In this document: one piece after another, positions 1 to 11,895 of the stretch
Position numbering within the stretch: position 1 is the stretch's first letter
Layout of the letters: every line of letters starts with the position of its first letter
Assembly: GCA_000827205.1 (NCBI GenBank)
Contig: KN832558.1
Location: 681,020 to 745,019 of the forward strand
Reading direction: 5' to 3'
Origin: Plicaturopsis crispa FD-325 SS-3
Lineage: Eukaryota > Basidiomycota > Agaricomycetes > Amylocorticiales > Amylocorticiaceae
Length of the DNA stretch: 64,000 nt
Notes under the pieces: model-generated
Told to the model about the DNA's origin: nothing
Databases searched by the model: none
The model's input: the letters and a program-made list of their open reading frames with translations, nothing else
Position numbers and translations under genes: made by a program

Positions 1-147
1 TCACATCTCCAGTCCTCCAGTTCCGACTCGGAATCCTCGTCAGACGAGGCTGATGCGGCTCATCTCGTTCGTCCTCACTCTCGTGCTCCTCTCGATGATC
101 TGCCTCGTCGTGAGCGCAAGGACATCATGCGCCGTCTCCAAGCGTGA
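1..147 (+). CDS. 3' end of an unrecognised gene (partial)
   Basis: The frame starting at base 1 is open until a TGA at 145-147. It encodes about 48 residues: a Ser/Asp/Glu-rich stretch (SSSSDSESSSDEAD) and then an Arg-rich end (RRERKDIMRRLQA). Nothing upstream is visible, so neither start nor family can be named. The composition resembles a disordered C-terminal tail of a nuclear or element-encoded protein, which is only inference. It could also be a chance open frame, since only 48 codons are available. Confidence 0.4.
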   Translation, partial: SHLQSSSSDSESSSDEADAAHLVRPHSRAPLDDLPRRERKDIMRRLQA

Positions 148-1461
148 GCCCTTCGCTGTCGCTCGTTGGTCAGTGGGAGGTCAGTGGGAGCTGTGGTCTT
201 AGTGGTTGGGTGTTTGTTGGACTTTTACTTGGTGCACATTTTTCTTTTATTTCTCCGTGCATTGAGTCCTTTTCATCGAGTGGGAGTGTCAGAAATAGTG
301 CGCTGTCAGGACTCAAAGTACGGACTCAGCCAGCCACAGCTACAAACAGTACCAAATAGTTTGACTTGCCTGCGTCGTTCCTCATGTACTTATCCTCACT
401 TCTGCACCATATACTGTCGTTGTCCGCTGCACTTTCACCTCGTCTTCTGACACTGATTGCCTGCTAACGTTCACCGACGCGCGTCCTCCAATTCACACAC
501 AGCATGATTTTAATGACACTGTACGGGTGCCCGCACTCCAACGCCAGCACCGCCGCCTGTAGGTGAGTGCGACACGGTATAATCCCGCTCCGTGACGAAG
601 TGTACGAAGGTACTACAAAGGCTTGTTCGCTCGCTGTACAGCTGCGGCGACGCCGCCGTGTATCCTGCCCATGTGAGCCATACATTTATACATGTTCCCG
701 CCGCGAGTCTGGTGTACTGACTGACGCTTCAGGCCCCGAACTCGCTTGCACATCATATGTAATTGACTGCAAAGTTTCAGGTAGGGTCTGCTTCCGCACA
801 CAACCCCAGAATATCACGCTCACGCCCATTCCCCAGTGTTGTGTCAGTGCCCTACCTGCCATTCCATGTCCGGTAGTGAAAATCGCGGCTCAAGTGCACG
901 GGCGCGAACGACATTGTGTGTCCGGACTACATGACGCACACCCCGGGTCCACGCAGTGGACGCAGCAGCACGGGCTATGTAGCATCACAAGGATTGTATC
1001 TCCAGTCTTCCTACCTCCCGTGTCGTCCGTCAGATCGGCAGTGTCAGTGTCAGGGTGTTCGTATATAGATAGTCACATTCTGTACAAAATTGCACCCAAT
1101 AGAAACTTTTTATTCCCCCTATTCCTGCGCAGCAATACCCGAAAAATCTGAGCTTAATTGTGTCTGTACAACATCTGAAACACGTCTAGTGCAAGTTTTA
1201 TAAGATGGACATCGTCTGAGACTCGTCTGGAGGCCGTCTTGTGGACGTCTGATCCAAAAGTGGATCTGCAGGGCCAGACGGCTCCGTCTTGGCGTCTTAG
1301 GCTTCTTAAGCGTCTTACACATCTTCATAAGACGCGTCCAGACAATCGGACTTTTGCTGATGGAAGGAGCGGAAGAGGTCGGAGAGCGCCCGCAAGAGCA
1401 AGGCGAAGAAGGGTGCGAGCCAGGGGAGAAGGCGCGGGGCAGCATCAGGAAAACCGAAGTC
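148..1461. other. Intergenic stretch without a supported gene
   Basis: Both strands carry short open frames here, but none shows a recognisable domain or a splice chain. From about 1180 to 1350 the sequence is unusually rich in cgtct/agacg words (about ten copies), described among the findings. The rest shows nothing I can name. Confidence 0.5.
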
Positions 1462-1992
1462 GTCTTACCTGTCTTGTACAATACCGATAAGACAAAAAGG
1501 CAAGCAAGATTTGAGTCTTGGTCCCAGCCGGGTACCAAACTTGTCAAGACAGATAAATCTTGAGCAAGGCAGCTAAGATGGTAGGATCTTGAGCAAGCTC
1601 TAGCAAGATTACGAAAATCGCAAGACATTCAAGAGCCTCAGAGAAATCACACGCCGGGAAAAATTGCAATTTACGTCGAATTATGGCCAGCATTGTATAC
1701 GGAAGGATACAGGAATAGTAGAATGATAGAGAACATAATGAAGGGGATCTAATCTTGGGATTAAGAGAGCTGGAGCTAATTCAGTAGAATAGCAGCACTG
1801 CAGTGGGCGGGGTAATAAATGAGAACAGGCTCAACAAAAAAACAAGGCAACTCCGAGTCGGAGGAAAGTACATGACCGCCGCAGCGCCAGGCGACGTACA
1901 AGAAGTCACGGTGAAGACTATGATGTCGAATCATAGTTAGTACGAGCCTTGGGTAGAACAGTAACGAAGAAACTTACTTTGAACGCGCACAT

Positions 1993-4308
1993 TTACTCCT
2001 GGTCGGATGTGGATGACACCGAGACACCGTCGTCGTCGTCGTTGAGGGGATCGGTATCCTCGTAGGCAGCGGAGTCGACTGGTCCATCCGATGCACGCGT
2101 AGTTTTGGTGAACACCTGGGCATCGGTAATAAGACGTTCCCATTTGCTGTCCGTGAGTTTACGAGCCTTGGAAACATATTGCAGAGCAGCCTTGCTCCAG
2201 CGTCCCTCGCTAAAATCCTTCTTAGACTCGGCATCGTCCAAGTTTCCGCTTGCCCAGATACGAAGGGCACGCTCGACCTGTAGAGATGTTAGCGGCAGAC
2301 GACACCGGGAAATACGAGTACCCACAGCAGCCGTTGACACACAGAGTGCTCCGATCGGGGGGCCGAAGTCAGCGATTGACTTCTGCGCAGCGTTGAGATA
2401 CACCGCAAATGTGCGCAGTACCAACTCGGACCTGAACGTGCCCTTGGAACGCTGGAAATATATATGCTCAGCAAGTCAACGAGACATGTAAGCAGATGTA
2501 CGAAACCTCAGCATCAAGCCACATCAGAGGCCTGAATTTGGGTCCAGAGCTTCCTTCGTCGGGTCCAAGCGCATATTTGACATATTTCGCGCGCTCCTCG
2601 GGAGTCGAATACAGCGAATCCGAAAGCCAGTGGGTCTTAACGGCAGCTACAGCAGCATCCTTGAGTAGCCCATGTAACTCGTAGCCGCCTCGCTGGACTG
2701 CCTGTGTACGAATTGAGCCATCGGCAGAGGAGAAAGGAGATAGCAGACTCACAATACTGAGGACGGGTCCAGTCCAGGAAATCTCGTGAGAGACGTCAGG
2801 AAAGATGGCATTCCAGATCTTCTGCACATCGTCGATAAGTGTTGGAACTGCACGCAAGTTCCAGCCGCCGGTCTGGAAAGTCGCAGCGTAGGCAATGAAG
2901 GATGGAACGAAGTGCGACCGCCACGTTTGTAGCCCGCTGTGAGTGAGAGGAAGGTCGGCGTTTGTGAAGCGCGTGGTAGAAGTGCGGCCTGCGGGTTTAC
3001 TGTGTGAATTTCCCATCCCTCGACCGCCCGTGCGAAGCGACCCCTCAGTGCGCTCAATTTTGACGTCCATCTGCCAGGCATGGAGTCAGAAAAGCAGTCA
3101 AGCAGCTAACAAACGACGACACACCTGGGTTGTTTCGCGCTTGACACTGGTACCCACCTTTCCCTTCCCTTTAGACCCGCCCTTTGTCGCCTCTAACTTC
3201 AATGCCTCACGCTCAGCTATCCCATCATCGTCTTCGATGAACCCACCAAATTTCACCGCGTCGTCGTCCGACGATTCGAGGGCCGGGCGAGACGATGCCG
3301 AGCTACGGGACACATTACGAGCAGAACCTGCAGTTGCGCCAACAATATCACGCCAGTTTTTCTTCAGGCCGCGACTGGCACTGGTGCTAGAGGGTAATGT
3401 TTCCTTTTTAACTTTTTTTGTATCTTTCTTGGCCCTGACAGTGAGATATACGAACATCAGTAGGGTAATCAAGAGAGCTAAGCGAAGCAAACCTTTCTGT
3501 TGCATCGACGTCCTCGGTTTTCCGCTTGCGATCAACAATGTCGCCTCGGACGCTGTCAATACCGTGACCATCATTAAGCTCTTCAACCTTGGGGAGCATA
3601 AGCGATTCAATCTGGTCCCGAAGCGCTTTTCCAGCCTCTTTCTTCGTACGTTTCTAAACATGACTGGTAGTTAGCACCACAATGAAAACTGATGCAAAGG
3701 CTCAGGCCTACTTTGTAGCTGGCACCCTTCCGAGGGTTTTTCCGGAGCGCATTTTGAAGTAACTCCGAGTCAGGGTCGTCTTCATCAACGTCCATAGCGT
3801 CTCCTGCCTCTGAGCCGTCGGAGTCGTCTCGACTGTCGCCGTCTTTGTTTCGGTTGGACTCTGGTTCGTAGTCCCCCGAGTCGTCCCCGGAGAATTCTTC
3901 GTCCTCGCTAATACCTTGCCCTACAGCAGTGCTCACGGGCTCTTCCTCGCTCTCTGGGGGTACGCTAGCGCCTCCCGTACCCTCGGACCCCTCAAAATCT
4001 ACTTCATCTATTATGCCGGGAGGGTTACTTTGAGCTTCCACAGTGTGCGTCGCCGTTGCGGCTCGCTGTTTCCGTTTCGGGGCAACTCGTTCCAGGATGG
4101 GCGTGGTTATGCCGGCTTCTTCGATTCGAAGCTGCTCTCTAAGGTCAGCAATCCTCTTCACCTTTGCGTCTTCTTCTGCTTTAGCCGCATCACTCTGCGC
4201 TTTCTTTTCAGCCTTATCCGCCGCAACCTGCTCCGACGTGCGCCTGGTGCGAGGTCTCGCGATGGAACCGGGTGTCTTTGATGCATTCTCCGCTCGAGTA
4301 GAGACCAT
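1993..4308 (-). CDS. Plavaka-associated companion protein (ORF2)
   Basis: A spliced minus-strand gene starts at ATG 4308. The first exon, about 200 residues, begins MVSTRAENASK, has a charged Ala/Lys/Glu coiled-coil-like stretch (residues 25-65), and then becomes very acidic (Asp/Glu/Ser repeats near residues 110-185). Later exons are Lys- and Ser-rich (around 3400 and 3100-3400). The last exons contain a Trp-rich conserved-looking part with FVPSFIAYAATFQ and TDSKWERLITDAQ, ending SSTSDQE at 1993. I cannot give it a function. Position and divergent orientation to the transposase suggest the second gene of the element, possibly a DNA-binding or accessory factor. Internal exon borders are approximate. 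Confidence 0.6.
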
Positions 4309-4558
4309 TGTGACCGAGGAAGAGATAGAACAACGACTACGAGGTAAGAGGAAACGTTACGACTTGGTGGTTTGGAGTAGGTCAAATCTGATGGTATTTG
4401 GACAGCCAAAAAATTCGATCGATGTCGGGATAATTCGGACGCGCGAGTCGCGGGTCACAGATTTTGCCAGAAAGGTGGAGTTCGAACTGTCACCGCTGTC
4501 GTTTGTGCACCCTCAACTAACTGCTCGGCAGTTAATCGTTTCGACCGCTAAAGGACAG
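4309..4558. promoter_or_regulatory. Shared divergent promoter inside the Plavaka element
   Basis: These 250 bp separate the ATG of the companion gene (4308, minus) from the ATG of the transposase (4559, plus). Both genes must take their promoters from here. I see no convincing TATA box, so the call rests on the gene arrangement. Confidence 0.45.
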
Positions 4559-7500
4559 ATGCCTCGCCACGTACACAAGCCACGAACTCTGAGATGTCCG
4601 TCTCGAGGGTGCAACCGATTATTTGCCAGTACATCCGGACGCACGCAGCATTTCAACTCGATGCACGCTGTGGCCCCTTCTCCCCCGCATTCCCCGTCGC
4701 CCCCTTCTCCGCCACCAGGCTTTCATTTGCTTGATCCTCAAGATATGCCCATGGGATTTGACGACCCGGGGGACACAGGACGTGGCTCACGTACACCATC
4801 CGTGCCGTTAGAATTGGCGGGGAGGGATTTTCACCCTGCTGTCTACGGTGTGTTTACTTTCGGATCTACTGTTGTCTCGACTAACAGAAGTGGCTCCTCA
4901 GGGCAACCGTGCGACAGACTCGGTGTACCTCTCGCCCTTGATACACCACCTCCTCCCCGCAACCCTGATCTATCTCGTAACGACTGGGCGCCATTCGATG
5001 ATCGCATCCAGTTTGAGCTCTCTGAGTTCCTCTTCACGAAAGTGGAGATGTCGCAGAGTAACATCAACACCCTCATGGAGCTTTGGGCAGCGTCCTTACT
5101 ACCGCACGATGGACATCCTCCCTTTTCTGGTCACGAGGACATGCATGCGACAATTGATGCTATTCCTCATGGTGATGTTCCATGGCAGTCCTTCTCTGTG
5201 AGCCCTGCGAAGGATGTTGCTGCTGATGCCCCAAGTTGGATGCATACGGAGTACGATGTATGGTTCCGCGACCCTCGAGAAGTCGTGCGGGTCATGCTGG
5301 ACAACCCCGATTTTGACGGCGAGATTGATTTTGGGCCTTACCGTGACTTCGATAAGGACGGGAAGCGTGTCCTGAAGGATTTTATGTCTGGAGATTGGAG
5401 TTGGCGTCAAGCTGTGTGTATCAATTTCGCTTTGTTGATTTTGTAGTGCTTAGTATTCTTGGGCAGGATAAAATTGCGGAAGATCCTGCCAACGACGGCG
5501 CAGCGTTCGTTCCAGTGATCCTCGGGAGCGATAAGACGACCGTGTCTGTCGCAACAGGGCAGAACGAGTATTATCCTTTGTATCTGTCTCCCGCTAATCT
5601 ACACAACAACGTGCGCCGGTCGCACCGAAACTCGGTCATCCCAATTGGATTCCTTGCAATTCCCAAGGGTGAGTTGGCACCGGCAGTAGTCCTTTGGCTT
5701 GCGACTGACCGATTGAGCTATTTTCTAGCGGAGCGCAAGTACGACAACGACCTTGCATTCCGTAAATTCCGGCGCCAGCTCTTTCACGCATCCGTGTCAG
5801 CAATCTTGCAGACGTTGAAACCCGGCATGACGACAGCCGAAGTTTTCCGTTTCCCCGATGGTCACTTTCGACGTGTCATATTCGGTTTAGGACCGTACAT
5901 TGCAGATTATCCTGAGCAAGTTTTACTTGCTGGAGTGGTCCAGGGCTGGTGTCCTCGGTATGTCTTGTCATCACCTCAAAATCGTGCTATTGCTCAATGT
6001 GGCCCCATATCAGCTGCACTTCTATGCCGGATGACCTTGATGGTCAAAGCGGGCCCCGATCGCAGCACCTCACGGATGAGTTGGTTGCGAATTTCGACCC
6101 GGCCTTACTCTGGGATGCCTTCGGCATTGTTGCCGATGTTGTAGTGAGTCTATCCTTCCCTGTTTCGACGCATGCGATCATGACGCAAATTTTTCACAGC
6201 CTTTTACGAATGATTTTCCGCGGGCGGACATTCACGAGCTTCTCGCCCCCGACCTCTTACATCAAGTCATCAAGGGCACCTTCAAAGACCACCTCGTCAC
6301 TTGGGTGGGTGACTATTTAGTTGCCGAGCACGGGGAAAAGCGCGGCAACGAAATTTTGGATGACATCGACCGAAGGTAGATACATGTCATACATTGTAGT
6401 CATCCTGGTATACTGAATGAATGATCTAGGATCGCCGCTACCCCCTCCTTCCCCGGCCTACGGCGCTTCCCACAAGGCCGTCGTTTCAAGCAATGGACCG
6501 GTGATGATTCCAAGGCATTGATGAAGGTACGCATCGACCACACTATGCATTATCTAGACTGTACTGACAGCTATCATCCCGTATCATGTAGGTCTACCTC
6601 CCGGCTCTCGTTGGCTACGTTCCCTCGGAAATGGTGCGATGTCTTAGCGCGTTCTTGGATTTCTGTTATCTAGTGCGGCGGTCAGTTCACACCATTGACA
6701 CGCTGGATGCCATCGACGATGCCCTCCGACGCTTCCATCAGTATCGCACCATCTTCGAGGGTGTCCGCCCAAGTGGTTTCTCTCTACCCCGACAACACTC
6801 CCTTGTTCATTATCGGCAGCTCATCGTTCAGTTCGGTGCCCCAAATGGCCTGTGCTCCTCAATCACAGAGTCGAAACATATCAAGGCGGTCAAGAAGCCA
6901 TGGCGACGCTCCAGCCGTTTCGAAGCCCTTGGGCAAATGCTCGTCACCAACCAACGCCTCGACAAACTAGCTGCAGCTCGTGTTCACTTCACGGAACGCG
7001 GCATGCTCTTGGGGTCTGCATATACGGACGCCCTCGCTCGTCTCGAGCAGCTGCTTCGCTCGCCAAGCCGCAGTCCTAGCGCTGCACCGGGTCCTAGTGC
7101 CAGCGGTGATGCTGCTGCACCACCGAGGCCACGGAGTCCTGCTGAAGGGATAGACGACGATGAAGCTGTTGATGTAGACGGTCCGACTGTCCTTGGGTTT
7201 GTTAGAATGGCGCGCACCCCCCGTGAGCTTTAAAGCTGCTGCAATAGTACTCAAACCCCGATTAATGTCATCTGTTATTCAGAACCTGTTAAACTGTACC
7301 CTCGCGCTGTTCGTGACCTCGCCCGTACTATCAACCGCCCTGAGCTACCCACGCTTATCCGTCTCTTTCTCTGGGATCAGCTTAACCCCAACACTGAGCA
7401 CCCGGCTGGAGGGTTGCGTCTCAGCTCTTGCCCCGAGTTCGATGGGTCCGTCCGTGTTTTCCATTCTGCATATGCAACATTCCATGCTCCTAGTGACCCC

Positions 7501-7950
7501 TCTGGCATCGGGGGCATGCGCCGAGAGGTGATTCGGTCAACCCCATCTTGGCGAGGCAAGCATGCACGTCGGGATTGTGTCTTCGCGGAAAGAGATCGTG
7601 ATGTCCCGGGGATGAAAGGCTTGCACGTCCTTCGAATTCTTCTTTTATTTTCTTTCACCCTTCATGATACCCTGTATCCGTGTGCGCTGGTTGAGTGGTT
7701 CTCGCTGGTCGGAGATTCCCCGGACGAGGATACGGGAATGTGGATTGTCAAGCCGGATCTTGACGACAGAGGTGGCCGGGAGGTCTCCGTCGTGCACCTT
7801 GACTCTATTCTGCGCGGTGCGCATTTGATACCGGTCTTCGGAGGTCATCCTATACCTATCGATTTTCATCATAGTTATTCTCTTGATTGCTTTGATTCAT
7901 TCTATGTAAATAAGTGGGCTGACCACCATGCTCACGAAATCATTTATTGA
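4559..7950 (+). CDS. Plavaka transposase
   Basis: The protein begins MPRHVHKPRTLRCP with an N-terminal C2H2-like finger (CPSRGC...HFNSMH). Then follow blocks I know from Plavaka transposases: DWAPFDDRIQFEL, WAASLLPHDGHPPF, DAIPHGDVPWQSF, VPVILGSDKTTVSVATGQN, HNNVRRSHRNS, KFRRQLFH, APDLLHQVIKGTFKDHLVTW, GFSLPRQHSLVHY, GAPNGLCSSITESKHIKAVK and finally YVNKWADHHAHEIIY before the stop at 7950. About eight short introns interrupt it, for example near 4848-4902, 5420-5466, 5666-5728 and 7210-7280. Every conserved block can be read in order, so I see no evidence of decay. The enzyme should act in the nucleus, cutting the element ends. Exact intron ends were not all fixed. Confidence 0.85.
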
Positions 7951-8067
7951 CCTAATGCCTTCAAACTGACCTTGTCTTGTCTCATCTTGTATGCGCTCTT
8001 AAACCCTACTTGTATCATCTTGTCGCAAGTTTGTATGCTTAGAAATCTTGCACAAGACGAGCAAGAC

Positions 8068-8827
8068 TGGCAATACTGGCAAGCTACTCTGAGTTTTGCT
8101 GATGAGTGAAAGGCAACAAGGAAAACAGGCCGCCGAGATCGGCGAGCTCGTCGCCTGAAATCCCACTTGCGCAGGTGGTGGGTAAGACGTCACGTTGGGC
8201 GCGGTCGTTGCGGTCGTTCGGGAAGCAACTGGACGCGAACGTTGGCCTGCAATCGTAGAGGCGGAGGAGGGGTTTGGATTAGTGGGAGCGTGGGAAAGTG
8301 GTCGACGACACGGTCGGTTCTCGATTTCAGGGGGCCTCGTTTTACAACGAGCAGCGCTCGTATAATTTACGGTGATCTCTTCAAATTTTTAGATGTATCG
8401 CTGGTCGATAGGCTGTATTGAAAAGCTATGAGGTCCGATAAAAAATTGCATGCATTTTGGAACTAAAAAACGCGGTCAATCCTTAAGTGGTCGACCTCCC
8501 CGTCCATGATAGTAACGTGTCTAATTGATGTAGACATGTGACGGCCTTCGGCGCGCTGCAGGACGCGTCGTCGTAAAGGTTCAGGTACTGTATACGCACG
8601 TAGTAGGCACGGCGTAACTCTGTTATACGTTTTTCGCTGATAGGTTGCAACTGAAAGGTCCTTTACTCATCTAGAACAGGGTACAGGGTATAAGAGGCCA
8701 AAATCGACAACACTACCGTACGTATATGCTAAGGTATCGGGGCATAAGCTACACTAGCCCAGGTTCGTATTTTTTCTGACATGATTCCACAGTTATTGTG
8801 TACCAATTGCTATCTGTTCGCCGCCGC
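8068..8827. other. Intergenic, no gene seen
   Basis: This is the right flank of the transposon and the 3' side of the next minus-strand gene. The open frames are short and without recognisable content. Confidence 0.5.
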
Positions 8828-9563
8828 TCATCGGCGGAAGAAGCGGGACGCGTTAACCATCCACTCTTTGAATCGCCCGCATTTGCTCATCGCATATACT
8901 CCAACGACCAGCCCACACACACCCATCTGCCCAATAACAGCAATTGACAGGGCCTCATCCCCCATCGTCATGATGAACACCATCACCCCGCCTAGCCCCT
9001 CCAGCACCGCAACGACGAGGACGCCGACACACGCGTACAAGCCCCACCGCAGGACGCACGTCGCGGCCGTCGCGCACACGAGCGCGTTGACGAGCGACGA
9101 GTACAGCAGGAACCTGCTCACGAGACCAAGCGTGTACGCGCTGTCCGACGCGTCGAGCGCATACAGCGCGGGGCTCGCGAAGTTCAGGAAGAGCGCGAGC
9201 ACGCCTGCGAGGCCGGTCGCCTGCGGGTGATGAGTGGTGCGTCAGTCAACGTCGCGATGTGCTGAAAATGGGAGGTGTGGTACATACTATGGTAGAGATC
9301 TGGATGGCTAGTTTTTGATGAGTGTGCGGCGATAGAGCGTCGACAGAATCCTCGTCGACGGACCCTGCATGGGGCCCCGGACGAGCTGCGACTGCAAAAT
9401 TAGAGCTGCTCCCTACACCTAAATTTAAACCAGAAATGAATTTGAATACATAGCAAGTGCAATAGCAACTAAACTACGCACCTGAAGGCTCCTCGTAATC
9501 AGGTTGACGATTGCGAGGCTCGTGCAATAAATGGGCAGGGCATGCTACACCCAAGGGCGCCAT
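8828..9563 (-). CDS. Small multi-pass membrane protein of unknown function
   Basis: Three exons join in frame: 9563-9482, 9391-9288 and 9220-8828. The introns have GTGCGT...TTGCAG and GTATGT...CCGCAG ends. The product is 192 residues beginning MAPLGVACPAHLLHEP. The first 55 residues are polar. The remainder holds about four hydrophobic helices (starting near TGLAGVLALFLNFA, then FLLYSSLVNALVCA, GLYACVGVLVVAVLEG and SIAVIGQMGVCGLVVGVY) and a short basic tail ending NASRFFRR. I do not recognise the family. A four-helix integral membrane protein is all the sequence supports. The consistent splice phases make the gene itself likely. Confidence 0.55.
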
Positions 9564-9630
9564 TTCGACGACGAGCCATACAGCTCGGTAAAGAGCCGCA
9601 TGGATGCTTTCGACGTGCAAGATGTTCTGG

Positions 9631-9843
9631 GTTATCACGTTGGTAGTCATGGTCTTGAAGGCTCGGTTTGTACAAGTAAGTATCGTGTACGAGGAGGTAT
9701 TGCACAGAATCTGAAGACGATTTCACCTTTAATACTTAAAAATCATGATCGAGATTATTCAGGGCGATGCATTATGCAAGCGCGCGCGGCCCAAGGGACA
9801 TGTAACCTGCTTGTCGGGCGGCCTCATCAAGACGCGCATGCAG
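9631..9843 (+). pseudogene. Possible remnant of a mitochondrial carrier (SLC25) gene
   Basis: Two short segments resemble pieces of SLC25 carriers. One, at 9631-9680, reads VITLVVMVLKARFVQV, recalling carrier helices that end in a K-x-R motif. The other, around 9807-9843, reads CLSGGLIKTRMQ, close to the carrier signature ending KTRMQ. They are too short and too separated by stops to form a gene. A true carrier gene lies just downstream (10653-11895) in the opposite orientation, so a decayed second carrier is plausible. Chance similarity is the main alternative. Confidence 0.25.
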
Positions 9844-10652
9844 GTAACTTTCAGAGGACGGCGTCAAAGTGACACCGGCGCCTATTGCGACCGTGCTCGC
9901 ATCTCCCTCGAGCTGATGCAGATAGTCCAAGTGCTATGTGGTTGGGGTTGAGCCCCAGCGACAGGCCTTGGGTTTGGGTCGTTCGAAAAAAGTCCGAGTT
10001 AGTTCATCGATTAACCAAGAAGAACGTGGCCTCACCGCACTTCTCTTCGACTGATGATGAGCGCTATGAAAACGTAGCTTTCAGTCAGAACGAGATGTCT
10101 CGCAAGGATGTCGATAAACAAGAAAAGACTGTACAGCTCCAAGCAACTCCAAGCTCCACTGTGTTTGGTTCGATCGAGCCATTTTGAGGATCTTGTAGAA
10201 TAGCAGGGAATGGCATTAATCGCTCCATGGTACGCCACCAAATTGAGTGTTCCTTGGGAGATCTGGTAGTGCCTCATCCAGACGAGGCTAAGACCTCGAG
10301 ATCAAGCTCTAAAGCTCGAGATCGTCCTAGTCATAGGTCAACTTCAGTACACAAAGGGCATGTAAGAGGCCGGGCACTCACTGCCTCGTGTCTAGGCGCC
10401 GTCTACACGGAACTCACATTACGCCGCCACCGAAATTAGTGTTCCAAATGTCTTTGCAATCGTAGAGAGATACATACGTTCGTCTATGTACTTACAAGTT
10501 TACAGATATATAAGGGCTCGTCCGTGCGACTAGAGCTGTCTACGCCCCCGGCCGTTTTCTCCGCATATATGCACTCACTACCATTTGTTCGATGCTGTTA
10601 TTTCCGCCATTTGATTAGCTCACAGCAGTTCTCGGCATACGTGACGAAAATC
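9844..10652. other. Intergenic, no gene seen
   Basis: There is only short open-frame content. This is the 3' side of the carrier gene that ends near 10653. Confidence 0.5.
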
Positions 10653-11895
10653 TTAGAAGGAGAGGAAATGCGATACCATGCTTAAAAATATAGAAAAAGA
10701 AGGAAAAGGACATTTAAACTGAGAAAAAGCGACGCACCGAGCTTTGAGAAGAAATGTTACGCCCTGGCCGACGCAGCCCTTCAGGATGTGTGCCTCAAGC
10801 GCTTGGTAATGCTTCCATAGCATAGTCTTCGTACTTCCGAAGTCTTGAAGCGTCCCAGTTGTCTCTATGCCAGCCTGCGCGCGAACCTTGGCGAGTATGA
10901 GTGGATAGAGCAGCGTAACGGCGATGCTGTTCGAAAGTGCGGCGAGACCGAAGCTTGTGAAGGGCGAAGGAGCGGGCGGTGGGGTTAATGCAGGCGTTCG
11001 TGAGGTCCAGTGGGAGCGGAGGGTATGCTGCAAGAGGGAGAGCCGTTGGAAAAAAGCAAGGGTGAGTGCCGGATTGAGGCATAAGATGATTGTGTTTGTA
11101 AACCCTGCACAATTTTTTTCAGAGCGAGTCTCAATGAAGTGGAAGGTGTCCCCGCATGTGAAGGCGACTTACCTTTCCAGAACGCCAGTAAACCACCTTC
11201 GGCGTATAGGTGGAGCACTACGTGGTACAGACCGGTTTGCGGTATCTGGGTGTTCTCCTCGTCGGGTGCAGTGACTGAGTTGTTGAGGTCTGCGATAACG
11301 ACGCCCTCGTCAGGAGAGGCTCCCGACGCGTCGCGAGCCCCGGCCATCTTCTCAGCCTCCTCAGCCTCAGCCTTCTCTTCCGCCTCCATCTTTTCTTCAG
11401 CCTCTGCGACTTCTGCACGCTCCATCTGCAGACGTACGGCAACAACGCTCAAGGGCGTGCTCAATGCACGACTGGCGACACCTGCGCCAAAACCGAGTGC
11501 CAACTCCTCCCACCCACTGAGAACCTTGCGACCATTCTTTCGCCTAAGCGAAAGATAGCGTAGAAACGCGTAGATGTAAAAATATAAAAAGCTACATAGC
11601 ATTTGCTATGAGTACCTGTCATCGCGCCGGGCTAATATTTGACATACGTTGACAAAACACTAGCTGCAGTGTCTGCAGCGACGCCATCCCACAGCGCAAG
11701 CGTACCCCAGCGACGACGTATGCTACGAATCACGCGAAGAGCACCGGGAACTCCAGTAAGGTGCTTCGGCGGGGGCGGGGGCAGGGATTGGAGGCGCGTT
11801 GTCGCGAGCGAGAGAGGATATGTCAGGGTATTCGCAGCCGCAGAACCAAGAGCTCCTGAAAGCGCCTGTATAATTGGGGGAAGGGTGGAGGTCAT
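10653..11895 (-). CDS. Mitochondrial carrier family protein, peroxisomal ANT1/PMP34 type
   Basis: Exons 11895-11648, 11591-11173 and 11104-10738 join with matching phases. A very short last exon follows, with two possible acceptors, so the stop is at 10653 or about 10615. The roughly 350-residue product shows the three-fold carrier repeat. Each repeat has a P-x-S/I-x2-x-[TK/VA]-R-x-Q type signature: YPLSLATTRLQ, TPLSVVAVRLQ and YPLILAKVRAQ. GFTNTIILCLNPAL resembles the third-repeat entry of PMP34/ANT1 carriers, which exchange ATP and AMP across the peroxisome membrane. This assignment is by motif memory. A long Glu/Ala-rich charged loop (about 35 residues) is inserted after the second signature, which is unusual. 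The gene is divergent from the J-protein gene at 12489. Confidence 0.75.

Larger units (their letters stand above)
1462..8067 (+). mobile_element. Plavaka-type (CACTA-like) DNA transposon, apparently complete
   Basis: The element carries a Plavaka transposase on the plus strand (4559-7950) and a companion gene on the minus strand (1993-4308). Plavaka elements are common in Agaricomycetes. The ends are tentative. A roughly 20 bp imperfect inverted repeat (about 16 of 20 matching) lies at 1462-1481 and 8048-8067, with gtctt..gtcttgt.caa as the shared core. Both flanks inside these points are rich in short caaga/tcttg words, as in subterminal repeats of CACTA-like elements. I could not identify a target-site duplication. 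Both genes look open through their introns, so the copy may be young. Confidence 0.7.

Noticed and set aside
4043-4558. N-terminal extension of the transposase frame
   Set aside because: It overlaps the first exon of the companion gene on the other strand, and the family start with the C2H2-like finger fits ATG 4559.
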